A stretch of 64,000 bases of DNA from Promineifilum sp019695075 (lineage in GTDB: Bacteria; Chloroflexota; Anaerolineae; Promineifilales; Promineifilaceae), in the NCBI GenBank assembly GCA_026129185.1, contig JAHCIO010000017.1, positions 24,533-88,532 on the forward strand. The letters are read 5' to 3'. This document shows, in pieces, positions 31,182 through 40,290 of the stretch; within the stretch, counting starts at the first letter, position 1, and the number at the start of each line of letters is the position of its first letter. The notes beneath the pieces are model-generated. The model was not told the DNA's origin, ran no database searches, and saw only the letters and a program-made list of their open reading frames with translations. A program made the position numbers and the translations under genes.

Positions 31182-31196
31182 CGCCGCGGCCGGCGA

Positions 31197-31547
31197 TCAC
31201 TGCGGCGGCATCACCATGCGCCCCATCCGCCGCCCACCCAGCAAGTGCATGTGCAGGTGATAGACCTCCTGCCCGCCGTTGCGGTTGCAGTTGATGATCA
31301 GCCGGTAGCCGTCTTCGGCGATGCCCTCCTGGGCGGCTATCCTGGCGGCTACGTGCAGCATCCGCCCGGCGAGGGCCTCGTCGGCGTCGGTCAGGTCGTT
31401 GACCGTAGGGATGGGCTTGTTGGGGACGATCAAGACGTGGGTCGGGGCCAGCGGCTGGATGTCGCGGAAGGCCGTCACCAGTTCGTCGCGATAGACAATG
31501 TCGCCCGGTATCTCCCCGGCGATGATCTTTTCGAAGATGGTCGTCAT
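31197..31547 (-). CDS. HIT family protein (HINT-like)
   Basis: This 116-residue protein has the histidine triad QEVYHLHMHLLGG with the middle His as nucleophile, and the IFEKIIAGEIPGDIVYRDE start typical of the PKCI/HINT branch. Such proteins hydrolyse purine nucleoside phosphoramidates. It has normal family length. GAGGAGA precedes ATG 31547 at six-base spacing. It is a single-gene unit. Confidence 0.93.
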   Translation of the reverse strand: MTTIFEKIIAGEIPGDIVYRDELVTAFRDIQPLAPTHVLIVPNKPIPTVNDLTDADEALAGRMLHVAARIAAQEGIAEDGYRLIINCNRNGGQEVYHLHMHLLGGRRMGRMVMPPQ

Positions 31548-31670
31548 GTGGTTCTCCTCTGGGGCATGGTTGGCGTCGTTTTACCGGCAATCGCGCCGGA
31601 AGGCAAGCCGGTTTTTGAGCGGAGCACGGCTTTTGCAGTTGTCACCAGTTGACTTGAGACCTGAGCAGCA

Positions 31671-31725
31671 GTAGCCCAGCCTGTTAGGCTGTGGCTGCCG
31701 ACGACAGCCTGACAGGCCGTACTAC
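31671..31725. repeat. Inverted repeat family R1, copy 2
   Basis: Arms 31671-31692 (gtagcccagcctgttaggctg) and 31704-31725 correspond to copy 1 at 21169-21223 with a few differences. The same intergenic, inverted layout is kept with an 11-base spacer. Confidence 0.7.
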
Positions 31726-31773
31726 GGGTCGTGAAAAGTAGCCGCGCACGCAATGATTACCATCTATGTCTGC

Positions 31774-31779
31774 TATAAT
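31774..31779 (+). promoter_or_regulatory. -10 box for the ATP-grasp gene pair
   Basis: A perfect TATAAT ends 34 bases before ATG 31814. The -35 is weak. Confidence 0.5.
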
Positions 31780-31813
31780 CGTGGCCAATGGCACACCTTG
31801 AGCGACAGAAATA

Positions 31814-34150
31814 ATGACTATGGCTCCGACGCCACGCAGCGCGACCCCAACGATCGACATCTACATCAAGCTGGCCCAGTATCCCATGCTGGCCGACACC
31901 ATTCGCCAGCGCATGCGCCAAGAGCTTTTCCGGCGCGGCGTGATCAGCGAGGACGCCTTCGAGCAACAGGTGCGCGAAAAAGCCATCGAGTCGCAGCATC
32001 GCGAACGGCTGACCGACCCCTATGGCCAGGAGGAGGCGCAGGTGTGGCAGAAGCGCAAGGCCCGTGTGCGCGACTTCCAGACCGACGCCTACTTCGCCGA
32101 CAACTTCGGCGTCGTGCCGCTGGAGCAACTCATCCAGGAGATGCTCCACCGCCAGCCCTCGCCCGCGCCGACCACCGAGTTGAGTTTCAACCCGGAGGTC
32201 GCCCCGTGGGAGGTTCTCTTCCGGCAAGGCGAGCTATACGAGCAACTGCCGCCGGCCGAGCGCCAGAACGTCCAGCACCATCTGGAAGAGATCAAGGTCG
32301 TCCTCATCAAGCGCATGATCAGCGACCAGTTGCCCTACATCGGCATCGCCAAGCGCATCTTCACCATCGCCGACCTGCGCTACATCTTCGACCGGCGCAT
32401 TGGCAGCGGCAAGATCGGCGGCAAGGCCGCCGGGCTGATGTTGGCCTGGCGCATTCTGCAGGGCGAGCCGGGCGAAACGGACGAGCCGCGGCCGCCCATC
32501 GGTATCCCGCGCTCCTTCTTCATCGGCACCGAAGTCATCTACGAGTTCCGCCTCATCAACGGCCTGGAGCACTTCATGAACCAGAAGTACCGCTCGCTGG
32601 CCGACATTCGCGAGGAGTACCCGCGTATCGTTGAGGCCCACCTGGAGGGCAACTTCTCGCCGACCATCGTCAACCAGTTGCGCGCCGTGTTGGCGTCGAT
32701 GGGCGACCGGCCGCTCGTGGTGCGCTCGTCGAGCCTGTTGGAGGACAACTTCGGCTTCGCCTTTGCCGGCAAGTACGCCAGCTACTTCTGCCCCAACCAG
32801 GGCACAGCCGAGGAGAATCTCCACGACCTGCTGGACGCCGTTCGCCTGGTCTACGCCAGCACACTCAACCCCGACGCCATCCTCTACCGGCAGAAGCATG
32901 GCCTGATCGACTACGACGAGCGCATGGCCATCCTCATCCAGGAAGCCATCGGCCACCGCACCGGCCGCTACTACTTCCCCACCCTGGCCGGCGTCGCCTT
33001 CAGCCAGAACCCGTTCCGCTGGAACAACCGCATCCGGCGCGAGGATGGCTTTCTGCGCCTCGTGTGGGGCTTCGGCACGCGGGCGGTCGAGCGCGTCAGC
33101 AACGACTTCCCCCGCCTGATCGCCCTCAGCCACCCACAGTTGCGGCCGGAGACGACCGCCCGCGCCATTCGCCAGCACTCACAGTGGTCGATCGACGTCA
33201 TCGACCTGGAAGACAACCTCTTCAAGACTGTCTCCATCCTCGACGTGCTCAATAGCGGCTACCCCTTCCTGCGCCACATCGCCTCCATCAACCGCGGCGA
33301 CTACATGGAAGAGATCATGTCCCTCGGCGCGCGACGGGGCGACGACGAGTACGTCCTGACGTTCAACACCCTGACGCGCGATCGCCGCTTTGTCGATCTG
33401 ATGCGCGGGGCGCTGCAACGGCTGGAGGCGACCTATGGCCGCCCGGTCGATATGGAGTTCACCGTCGATATCGTCCCCAACTACCCGCAGACCGACTACC
33501 GGCTGCATGTGCTCCAGTGCCGGCCGCTGAGCCAGCGCGCCGAGGGCGGCCCGGTCACGATCCCGCGCGACATCCCGCCGGAGGACATCCTCTTCACTTC
33601 CCACCACCTCGTGCCCGACGGCCGCGCCGACAATGTTCGCTACATCGTCTACGTCGATCCGCAGCGCTACTACGCCCTCCACGATACGACCGTGCGTCAA
33701 GAGTTGGCCCGCGCCGTCGGCCGCCTCAACAAGCGGCTGGAGAATGAGCGCTTCATCCTGATGGGACCTGGCCGCTGGGGCAGCGCCAACATCGAGTTGG
33801 GCGTCCACGTCACCTACGCCGACATCTTCAACACCAAGGTGCTGATCGAGATGGCCGTGGCCCACAACGGCCACATGCCGGAGTTGTCCTACGGCACACA
33901 CTTCTTCCAGGACTTGGTCGAGGCCGGCATCCACTCGCTGGCCCTGCGTATTGGGTCGGGGCCGGGCGGCAGCAGCTTCAACTGGGCCTTCTTCGCCGAC
34001 ACGCCCAACGCCCTGGCCGATCTGCTGCCATCCGAGGCCGGGCTGGCCGACGTGCTCAAGGTCATCGACCTCGACGCCCTGTCCGGCGGGCGACGCCTGC
34101 AGGTGCTGATGGACGGCCACCACGACGAAGCCATAGGCTACCTGACATGA
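31814..34150 (+). CDS. PEP synthase/PPDK N-terminal domain protein, first of a tandem pair
   Basis: The 778-residue protein contains only the ATP-grasp nucleotide-binding part of PEP synthase and pyruvate phosphate dikinase. GKIGGKAAG (from about residue 199) corresponds to the GGK-N/A motif. VVRSSSLLEDNFGFAFAGKY (from 302) corresponds to the VRSSATxED...FAGxxE block, and LHVLQCRPL (about 566) to the closing LQxRPE. The phosphohistidine swivel and PEP/pyruvate barrel are absent. Residues 1-190 (helical) and the last 200 residues (MGPGRWGSANIELGVHVTYADI, PELSYGTHFFQDLVEAGI) are not recognised. Without a His phosphocarrier it cannot be a normal PEP synthase; an ATP-dependent ligase or dikinase acting on another partner is inference. 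ATGA joins it to the second copy. Confidence 0.8.
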   Translation: MTMAPTPRSATPTIDIYIKLAQYPMLADTIRQRMRQELFRRGVISEDAFEQQVREKAIESQHRERLTDPYGQEEAQVWQKRKARVRDFQTDAYFADNFGVVPLEQLIQEMLHRQPSPAPTTELSFNPEVAPWEVLFRQGELYEQLPPAERQNVQHHLEEIKVVLIKRMISDQLPYIGIAKRIFTIADLRYIFDRRIGSGKIGGKAAGLMLAWRILQGEPGETDEPRPPIGIPRSFFIGTEVIYEFRLINGLEHFMNQKYRSLADIREEYPRIVEAHLEGNFSPTIVNQLRAVLASMGDRPLVVRSSSLLEDNFGFAFAGKYASYFCPNQGTAEENLHDLLDAVRLVYASTLNPDAILYRQKHGLIDYDERMAILIQEAIGHRTGRYYFPTLAGVAFSQNPFRWNNRIRREDGFLRLVWGFGTRAVERVSNDFPRLIALSHPQLRPETTARAIRQHSQWSIDVIDLEDNLFKTVSILDVLNSGYPFLRHIASINRGDYMEEIMSLGARRGDDEYVLTFNTLTRDRRFVDLMRGALQRLEATYGRPVDMEFTVDIVPNYPQTDYRLHVLQCRPLSQRAEGGPVTIPRDIPPEDILFTSHHLVPDGRADNVRYIVYVDPQRYYALHDTTVRQELARAVGRLNKRLENERFILMGPGRWGSANIELGVHVTYADIFNTKVLIEMAVAHNGHMPELSYGTHFFQDLVEAGIHSLALRIGSGPGGSSFNWAFFADTPNALADLLPSEAGLADVLKVIDLDALSGGRRLQVLMDGHHDEAIGYLT

Positions 34151-36510
34151 ACGACGAACCCCTGCGCACAGCGACGCCGACCATCGACATCTACATCAAG
34201 CTGGCCCAGTACCCCATCCTGGCCGACCGCGTGCGCGCCCGGATGCGCGCGGAGTTGTTCGACCGCGGCATCGTCAACCCGGAGACCTTCGAGCGCGAGG
34301 TCACCGAACTGGCGCTGGCCTCGCAACGGCGCGAGGGGCTGAGCGACCCCTACTTCGAGGAAGCGGCCGACGCCTGGCAGACGCGGCTGGAACGCATCCG
34401 CGACACCAACACCGATGTCGTCTTTGCCAACCACGTTGGCCTCACCCGGCTGGAAAATCTGATCGACGAAGTTCTCAGCAGCCGCCCGGCCCAGCCCGAC
34501 TCGATGCCCATCTCCTTCAACCCGGAGATCGCCCCCTGGGAGATGCTTTTCCAGCAAGGCGAGATCTACGAACACATGCCGCCGGAAGAACTGGAGCAGC
34601 ACCACCACCACCTGGAGGAGATCAAGGTCGTCCTCATCAAGCGGCTGATGAGCGACCAGTTGCCGTTCATCGGCGTGGCCAAGCGGGTGCTGGCCATCAG
34701 TGACCTGCGCCGCATCCACGAGAACCGCATCGGCACGGGCAAGATCGGCGGCAAGGCGGCGGGCATGTACCTGGCCTGGCGCAGCCTCCAGGCGGTCGAC
34801 GCCGCGTTGAGCGCCGACCCGGCCGGCCGGGCGACCATCCACATGCCCGACTCAGCCTTCATCGGCACGGACGCGATCTACGAGTTCCTGCTGCGCAACC
34901 GGCTGGAACACTACATGAACCAGAAGTACCGGCCGGTGCAGGAGATCCGCGACGAATACTCTGACATCGTCGCCGCGTTTCTGCGCTCCGAGCTGCCCGA
35001 ATACGTCGTCGCCGAGGTGCGCGACCTCGTCGCCACCTTCGGCGACAGCCCCATCGTCGTGCGCTCCTCCAGCCTGCTGGAAGACAACTTCGGCTTCGCC
35101 TTTGCCGGCAAATACGACAGCTTCTACTGTGGCAACCAGGGCACACCGGAAGAGAACCTGAACGCCGTGCTCGATGCCATCCGCCTCGTCTATGCCAGCG
35201 CGCTCAACCCCGACGCGCTGCTCTACCGCCGCAAACACAACCTGATCGACTACGACGAACGCCTGGCCATCCTTGTCCAGCGCGTCACCGGCCGCTGGCA
35301 CGGCGACACCTTCTACCCCGACATCGGCGGCGTCGGCTTCAGCCAGAACCCCTTCGCCTGGTCGGCCGAAATCCGCGCCGATCAGGGCTTCCTGCGCCTC
35401 GTCACCGGCCTGAGCCTGCGCGCCGTCGAGCGCGTGGCCCAGGACTACCCTCGTCTTGTCGCTCTCAGCCACCCCTGGTTGCGGCCGGAGAACACGCTCG
35501 ACGACAAACGCCGCTTCTCGCAGCGCTTCATGGCCGTCATCGACCGCGACACGCAGAGCCTAGCCACCGTGCCGGTGCGCGAGGGGCTGGCCCACAACGG
35601 GCCGCTGCTGGCGCTGGTGGCCGCGCGCGATACGGGCGAAGATCTTGCCCCCGTGCCACCGCGTACCAACTTCGGGCCGGAGGAGCACTTCGTGCTGACC
35701 TTCGACGAGTTGACCCGCGACCCGGCCTTCGTCGATCTGATGCGTCGCGTCCTGGATCAGCTCGAAGAGACCTACGGCAACCCCATGAACCTGGAGTTTG
35801 CCGTCAACATCGACTGGTCGGAAACGCCGGCCGAGGATGCCGGCGCGCCACGCCCCTTCTACCATCTCCATATTCTGGAGTGCCGTCCGCTCCACCGCCG
35901 CGAGAGCGACAGCGCCATCCCCGACGTGACGGCCCTGCGCGACAAGCGCCGCCTCTTTGCCATGCCGACCCTGCTGCCCTCGGCCGCCGTCGCCAATATC
36001 GAGTACCTCGTCTTCGTCGACCCGGACGCCTATTACAGCCTCCCCGATGGCGACGAGCGCCGGCAGGTGGCCGAGACGGTGACGGCGCTCAACGACCTGC
36101 TGCCGGCCGGGCGCTTTGGCATCGCCGGCCCCGGCCGCTGGGGCAACCTTGACAGCCACCACAGCGTGCCCGTCACCTACAGCGACATCTGCAACAGTAA
36201 GCTGCTGGTGGAGATCAGCCCCGCCTACACGCCGCCGCCGGAATTGGCCTACGGCACGGACTTCTACGAGGACGTGGTCGAGGCGGGCATCGTTGTGGCC
36301 GGCATCCAACCAGGGCAGCCGGGCAACGAAGTGGACTGGGAGCTACTGCGCCACGCGCCCAACCAGTTGGCGGCATTCGTGCCGTCGAGCGCCGGCCTGG
36401 CCGGCATCGTCCGCGTCATCAACCTGCGCGATGCCGCCGGCAGCCCGCTGCGCCTGGTCATCGACAGTGACACTAGTGAGGCCGTGGCCTGCTTCGACCT
36501 GCCCGGTTAG
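34147..36510 (+). CDS. PEP synthase/PPDK N-terminal domain protein, second of the pair
   Basis: This 787-residue protein is a collinear paralogue of its upstream neighbour: both begin with a TPTIDIYIKLAQYP segment, share HHLEEIKVVLIKR, GKIGGKAAG, VVRSSSLLEDNFGFAFAGKY and the NPDALLYRRKH block, and both have the same unknown C-terminal part (GPGRWGNLDSHHSVPVTYSDI). Differences include a roughly 20-residue insertion before the last ATP-grasp strands. The start ATG overlaps the stop of the first gene (ATGA), so the two are made in equal amounts and may form a heteromer. Swivel and barrel domains of PEP synthase are missing. It converges on the tRNA nucleotidyltransferase fusion with overlapping stops (TTAG). 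Confidence 0.8.
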   Translation: MNDEPLRTATPTIDIYIKLAQYPILADRVRARMRAELFDRGIVNPETFEREVTELALASQRREGLSDPYFEEAADAWQTRLERIRDTNTDVVFANHVGLTRLENLIDEVLSSRPAQPDSMPISFNPEIAPWEMLFQQGEIYEHMPPEELEQHHHHLEEIKVVLIKRLMSDQLPFIGVAKRVLAISDLRRIHENRIGTGKIGGKAAGMYLAWRSLQAVDAALSADPAGRATIHMPDSAFIGTDAIYEFLLRNRLEHYMNQKYRPVQEIRDEYSDIVAAFLRSELPEYVVAEVRDLVATFGDSPIVVRSSSLLEDNFGFAFAGKYDSFYCGNQGTPEENLNAVLDAIRLVYASALNPDALLYRRKHNLIDYDERLAILVQRVTGRWHGDTFYPDIGGVGFSQNPFAWSAEIRADQGFLRLVTGLSLRAVERVAQDYPRLVALSHPWLRPENTLDDKRRFSQRFMAVIDRDTQSLATVPVREGLAHNGPLLALVAARDTGEDLAPVPPRTNFGPEEHFVLTFDELTRDPAFVDLMRRVLDQLEETYGNPMNLEFAVNIDWSETPAEDAGAPRPFYHLHILECRPLHRRESDSAIPDVTALRDKRRLFAMPTLLPSAAVANIEYLVFVDPDAYYSLPDGDERRQVAETVTALNDLLPAGRFGIAGPGRWGNLDSHHSVPVTYSDICNSKLLVEISPAYTPPPELAYGTDFYEDVVEAGIVVAGIQPGQPGNEVDWELLRHAPNQLAAFVPSSAGLAGIVRVINLRDAAGSPLRLVIDSDTSEAVACFDLPG

Positions 36511-39200
36511 TTGCCGGGCGGCTCGCCGGCCAGCAGCCGCGCCACCAGGTCGCGCTCGCCGGCCTCGTCCGACACTTCGCCGTCGAGCCGCGCGGCCAGC
36601 AGGCGGTTGAGGATGCGCGCGTAGAGCGGGCCGGGCGGCAGGCCCAGGGCGCGCAGGTCATCCCCGGTGAGCGCCGGCCGCACCTGTCGCCACGTCGTCA
36701 TGTACCCGTCGAGCCAGGCGGCGCGGCGCGGATCTTGCGTCAGCAGGCGGGCCGTCAGAAGAACGCGCGGCGCGTAGCCCTTGAGGGCGGCGACGACGGC
36801 GCTGGGCGGGGCGTCGTCGGGTAGCGCCGCCAGCGCCGGCAGCAGTTCGCCCAGCCCCAACAAGTCTTCCAGTGTGGTCTTGCGCACGCGCAACCGCCGG
36901 GCGACCGTCTCCGGCACGGGCGCATCGAATGGGGCCAACCAGACGGCGAAGTAGTAGAACACCGCCGGCCCGCTGCGGAACGTCTCGCCCCAGATGGGGT
37001 CGTCGGCCATCGCCTCCACACGCTCGAACACGGCCGCCATCTCCGGCGGCCACGATAGCCCCGGCGCGAGGTGGGCCAGCACGCCCAGCGCGTCCAGCCG
37101 CCCCATCACCCGCACGGGATCGGCCTCGGCCAGGGCCAGCTCGATCTCGTTGCGGATGCGCTCGCCGGTGACGCGGTCGATCATGGGCAGGGCGTCGCCG
37201 ATCAGTTCGGCCGTGCCCGGCTCGATGGCGAAACCCAGCCGCTGCTCCAGACGCACAGCGCGCAGGATGCGCGTCGGGTCATCGATAAAGCTCAGGCTGT
37301 GGAGGACGCGAACGAGACCGCGCCGCAAGTCCCGTCGCCCGCCGTAGAAGTCGAGCAACTGGCCCAGGTACGCGCCGTCGAGGCGCACCGCCAGCGTGTT
37401 GATGGTGAAATCGCGCCGGTGCAGGTCGAGCTTGATCGACCCCGGCTCAACATCGGGCAAGACCGTCGGCCGGCTATAGAACTCCTTGCGCGCGGTCACG
37501 AAGTCGATTTGTTCCGGCGGCGGCAGCGGCCCCGCGCCCCGGCGGTCACTCGACCCGGCCGCGCCCCGGCCATCGGCGCGGCCCTCGGCCGCCGTCGCGG
37601 CGATGGCCGCGTAGACCGCCGGCGACAGCGACCACTTGGCCGTGCCAAAACGCTCGTGGCTGTGCAACTCGCCGCCGAAGCGGGCGCGCAACGCCCGCAC
37701 CAGGGCGATGGCGTCCCCCTCGACGACGATGTCGAGGTCAGTCGGCGGCTTGCTCAGCAGCAGGTCGCGCACCAGCCCGCCGACGAAGTAGATGGGCATC
37801 TTCAGCCGCGCCGCCTCCTCGCTGGCCACCAGCACCAATGCCCACAACTCCGGCGAGAACGCCCCGGCCAGCAGGCCGCGCAGGTCTGTCTCCGGCGCTT
37901 CCGGCAGCGGTTTGAAGAGGACGTTAAGCAGGTCGGTGCGCGTGACGATGCCGATGGGGCGCGCGTTGCCGTCCTCGGCCGCGTCGGGCAAGACCGGGAT
38001 TTGCCCCCAGCCCTCGGCGGCCATGAGCTGCTGGACATGCTCGATGGAGTCGGACGGCCGCACGGTGATGTTGCCGGCGCGCATGATGCGGCTCACGGCC
38101 TGGTTGCTCATCTCCAGGCTCATGGCCCGGTCAACCGCCCGCCGCGTCACCAGCCCGACGACGCGCCCCTGGCGCTCATCGACCACGGGATAACCCTCGT
38201 GGCCGTGCTTCTGCATCAGCGCGGCCACGTCGCCGACGCGCGTCGTCGTCGGCACGGTCAGCACGCCGTGGGACATGACCGCGGCGACGCGCGTCGTCGG
38301 CTGCACGGCGCGGGGCAGCACCTCGCGAACGCGTTGCATCACCTCCGGCAGCCGGCCGCCGACGACCATCGCCGCCGCCGCCCGGCTGTGGCCGCCGCCG
38401 CCCAGCTCGCGCGCCACCAGCCCGGCATCGACCTCATCGACCGAACTGCGGGCTACCACCTGCACGCCATCGCCAACGCGCACCAGCACGAATAGCCCGT
38501 CGGGCGTCAGCGTCTCGCGCAGGCGGTGGGCAACGGACGAAATCTCATCGTCGAAGCCGTGCGGGGCCACAGCCGCGGCCAGGGCGATCGGCCGCTCCTC
38601 GACGCGCTCCCACTGCAAGTTGCGCAGCAGTAAGTCATACAGTTGCTGCTGCGACTCCGACAGCGCCGGGTTCAGAAAGCGCCGGGCGACGTTGAGCTGC
38701 GCCCCCTGCTCCAGCAGCCAGGCCGCGGCGCGCACGTCGCGCGCCGTCGTCGTGTCATAGGTCAGACCGCCGGTGTCCTCATAGATGCCCAGCAGCAGCA
38801 GCGTGGCCTCCTCCGACGCCAGCACCAGGCCGCGCCCCTGCAAGCGCTCGACCAATAGCGTCGCCGTGGCCCCCAGCGGCTCGACCTCGTAGGTCCAGCC
38901 CGGCTTGGCCGCCTGACCCATGTGGTGGTCGATGACGTGGACGGCCGGCTGGGCGACGACGCCACGGACGTTGCTCAGGGCCTGCGTATCGACCAGGATA
39001 ACGCTATCGACCTGGCGGCGTCGCCAGTCATCGGCGCGCGTGAAGGGCAGCGCGTCCCAGTAGAGATTGAGGAACTGCTGCACGTTGCGGTTGACGTGGT
39101 GGGGCAAGAGGGCCACGGCCGCCGGGTAGAGCTTCTTCGCGCCCAGCATGGAGGCGACGGCGTCGAAATCCGTCTTCTCATGGGTCAGAATGAGGGCCAT
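36507..39200 (-). CDS. DHH-CBS-CBS-tRNA nucleotidyltransferase fusion
   Basis: The 897-residue protein joins four units. Residues 1-300 are a DHH/DHHA1 phosphoesterase (DFDAVAS, HVIDHH, GGGGHSRAAAA). Two CBS repeats follow (about 315-435), usual sites for adenosine nucleotides. Then comes a class II nucleotidyltransferase head (FVGGLVRDLLL, DLDIVVEGD) and the RNA-binding part (DFTINTLAVRL, RILRAVRLEQRLGF). Related fusions are known from Cyanobacteria, Aquificae and Deinococcus and act as A-adding or CCA-adding enzymes on tRNA 3' ends. The DHH domain may remove or proof-read nucleotides. I use the second ATG (39200) because a TATAAT stands only six bases upstream, giving a leaderless start. 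Confidence 0.88.
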   Translation of the reverse strand: MALILTHEKTDFDAVASMLGAKKLYPAAVALLPHHVNRNVQQFLNLYWDALPFTRADDWRRRQVDSVILVDTQALSNVRGVVAQPAVHVIDHHMGQAAKPGWTYEVEPLGATATLLVERLQGRGLVLASEEATLLLLGIYEDTGGLTYDTTTARDVRAAAWLLEQGAQLNVARRFLNPALSESQQQLYDLLLRNLQWERVEERPIALAAAVAPHGFDDEISSVAHRLRETLTPDGLFVLVRVGDGVQVVARSSVDEVDAGLVARELGGGGHSRAAAAMVVGGRLPEVMQRVREVLPRAVQPTTRVAAVMSHGVLTVPTTTRVGDVAALMQKHGHEGYPVVDERQGRVVGLVTRRAVDRAMSLEMSNQAVSRIMRAGNITVRPSDSIEHVQQLMAAEGWGQIPVLPDAAEDGNARPIGIVTRTDLLNVLFKPLPEAPETDLRGLLAGAFSPELWALVLVASEEAARLKMPIYFVGGLVRDLLLSKPPTDLDIVVEGDAIALVRALRARFGGELHSHERFGTAKWSLSPAVYAAIAATAAEGRADGRGAAGSSDRRGAGPLPPPEQIDFVTARKEFYSRPTVLPDVEPGSIKLDLHRRDFTINTLAVRLDGAYLGQLLDFYGGRRDLRRGLVRVLHSLSFIDDPTRILRAVRLEQRLGFAIEPGTAELIGDALPMIDRVTGERIRNEIELALAEADPVRVMGRLDALGVLAHLAPGLSWPPEMAAVFERVEAMADDPIWGETFRSGPAVFYYFAVWLAPFDAPVPETVARRLRVRKTTLEDLLGLGELLPALAALPDDAPPSAVVAALKGYAPRVLLTARLLTQDPRRAAWLDGYMTTWRQVRPALTGDDLRALGLPPGPLYARILNRLLAARLDGEVSDEAGERDLVARLLAGEPPGN

Positions 39201-39206
39201 GGTGGG

Positions 39207-39212
39207 ATTATA
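39207..39212 (-). promoter_or_regulatory. -10 box for leaderless tRNA nucleotidyltransferase
   Basis: Minus-strand TATAAT ends six bases before ATG 39200. An upstream in-frame ATG at 39218 would lie inside this box. Confidence 0.5.
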
Positions 39213-39252
39213 CACCATCGCCGGCGGCGCGCGGATTTGGGGACTATGCGTA

Positions 39253-39282
39253 TTGACCGATGGCGAACATTTGTGCTATTAT
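39253..39282 (+). promoter_or_regulatory. Promoter of the 39370 gene
   Basis: TTGACC (39253-39258), 18 bases, then TATTAT (39277-39282), close to consensus. A weak dyad GAAC-attt-GTGC (39265-39276) lies inside the spacer. Confidence 0.65.
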
Positions 39283-39290
39283 GCCAGTGC

Positions 39291-39308
39291 ATAGAACGCT
39301 TGTTCTAT
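39291..39308. promoter_or_regulatory. Palindrome resembling a Gram-positive-type SOS (LexA) box
   Basis: ATAGAAC-gctt-GTTCTAT is a perfect 7-4-7 inverted repeat. Its core GAAC-N4-GTTC equals the Bacillus-type LexA site. It begins nine bases after the -10 box, a repressor position. Confidence 0.5.
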
Positions 39309-39369
39309 CACCGATACTGACGGCATGTGTGTAGCCAGACGATATAGACTGACGAGAGGGAAAAGCGAG

Positions 39370-40221
39370 ATGTTCAAGGAAGCGGGCAATCAAAGAGAAG
39401 TCCAGCTGCTGGGCCAGGGCGGAACTGTCTCGCGCAAGATGGTTATCGCCGTCATCCTCGGCGTGGCCCTCATTGCGTTCGAGATCTTCAACTTCGATAC
39501 GACGCAGTACGCGCTCACCAACCTGCTGGGCGAAGTGCGCTTTGCCGGTGTCCTCTGGGCATCGATCCTGGCCATCGCCTTCTGCGCCATCGACTTCGCC
39601 GGGTTGGTGCGCATCTTCACGCCCCAGCGCGGCGCGGAGGAGCCACGCGCCGTCTGGTTCCTGACCGGGGCCTGGTTCCTGGGCACGATCGCCAACGCGG
39701 TCATGACCTGGTGGGCCGTGTCGCTGACGCTGCTGGGCCACGACTTCGGCAACGAGGTGCTCAGCCGCGCGACGCTGCTGCGCTACGTGCCCATCTTCGT
39801 GGCCATGCTGGTCTGGCTGACGCGCATCCTCTTCATCGGCGCGTTCTCCGTGGCCGGCGAGGATGTCCTCGACACTGCCCGCGCCGGTGACAGCGCGAGC
39901 AAGGCCGCCCGTCGCTCCGCGCCACAGCCCGCGCCGCAGCCCGCCCGCGCCGCCCGCCCGGAGCCACAGATGGCCACGACCGCGACGCCCATGCCCAAGC
40001 CGCGCACAGCTGCCCCGGCCCGCCCGGCGCAGCCGGCCGCCCCGGCGGTGACCTACGAACCGGTCGATGATCCCATCGTCGGCCCGCCGCCGGCCCCCAA
40101 GACCAACGGCAACGGCCCCGCGCGGCCGACGTCCCACATCCAGAAGCGCCCGCCCATGCCCGGCAACGGTCTCCAGCGCACGCCCGGCAATATGCACGCC
40201 CAGGGCCGGAACGGCAACTAG
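39370..40221 (+). CDS. Four-helix membrane protein with Pro/Ala-rich tail
   Basis: This 283-residue protein has four probable membrane segments (near residues 25-43, 57-80, 98-120 and 135-160) and then a cytoplasmic tail of about 110 residues rich in Ala, Pro and Arg. I do not recognise a family. ATG 39370 follows GAGAGG. It has a strong promoter and a possible LexA-type operator. The next gene, a transglycosylase-like protein, lies 69 bases downstream in the same direction. Confidence 0.7.
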   Translation: MFKEAGNQREVQLLGQGGTVSRKMVIAVILGVALIAFEIFNFDTTQYALTNLLGEVRFAGVLWASILAIAFCAIDFAGLVRIFTPQRGAEEPRAVWFLTGAWFLGTIANAVMTWWAVSLTLLGHDFGNEVLSRATLLRYVPIFVAMLVWLTRILFIGAFSVAGEDVLDTARAGDSASKAARRSAPQPAPQPARAARPEPQMATTATPMPKPRTAAPARPAQPAAPAVTYEPVDDPIVGPPPAPKTNGNGPARPTSHIQKRPPMPGNGLQRTPGNMHAQGRNGN

Positions 40222-40290
40222 GCGCGTCGCCAGACACTTGTATGCCATACGCTTGTACGGCTAGGTAGCTTTCCGAAACGACGGTAAACT

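Noticed and set aside
31814..36510. Reading the tandem genes as ordinary PEP synthases
   Set aside because: Both lack the phosphohistidine motif and the PEP-binding barrel, so the full reaction is impossible for either chain alone.
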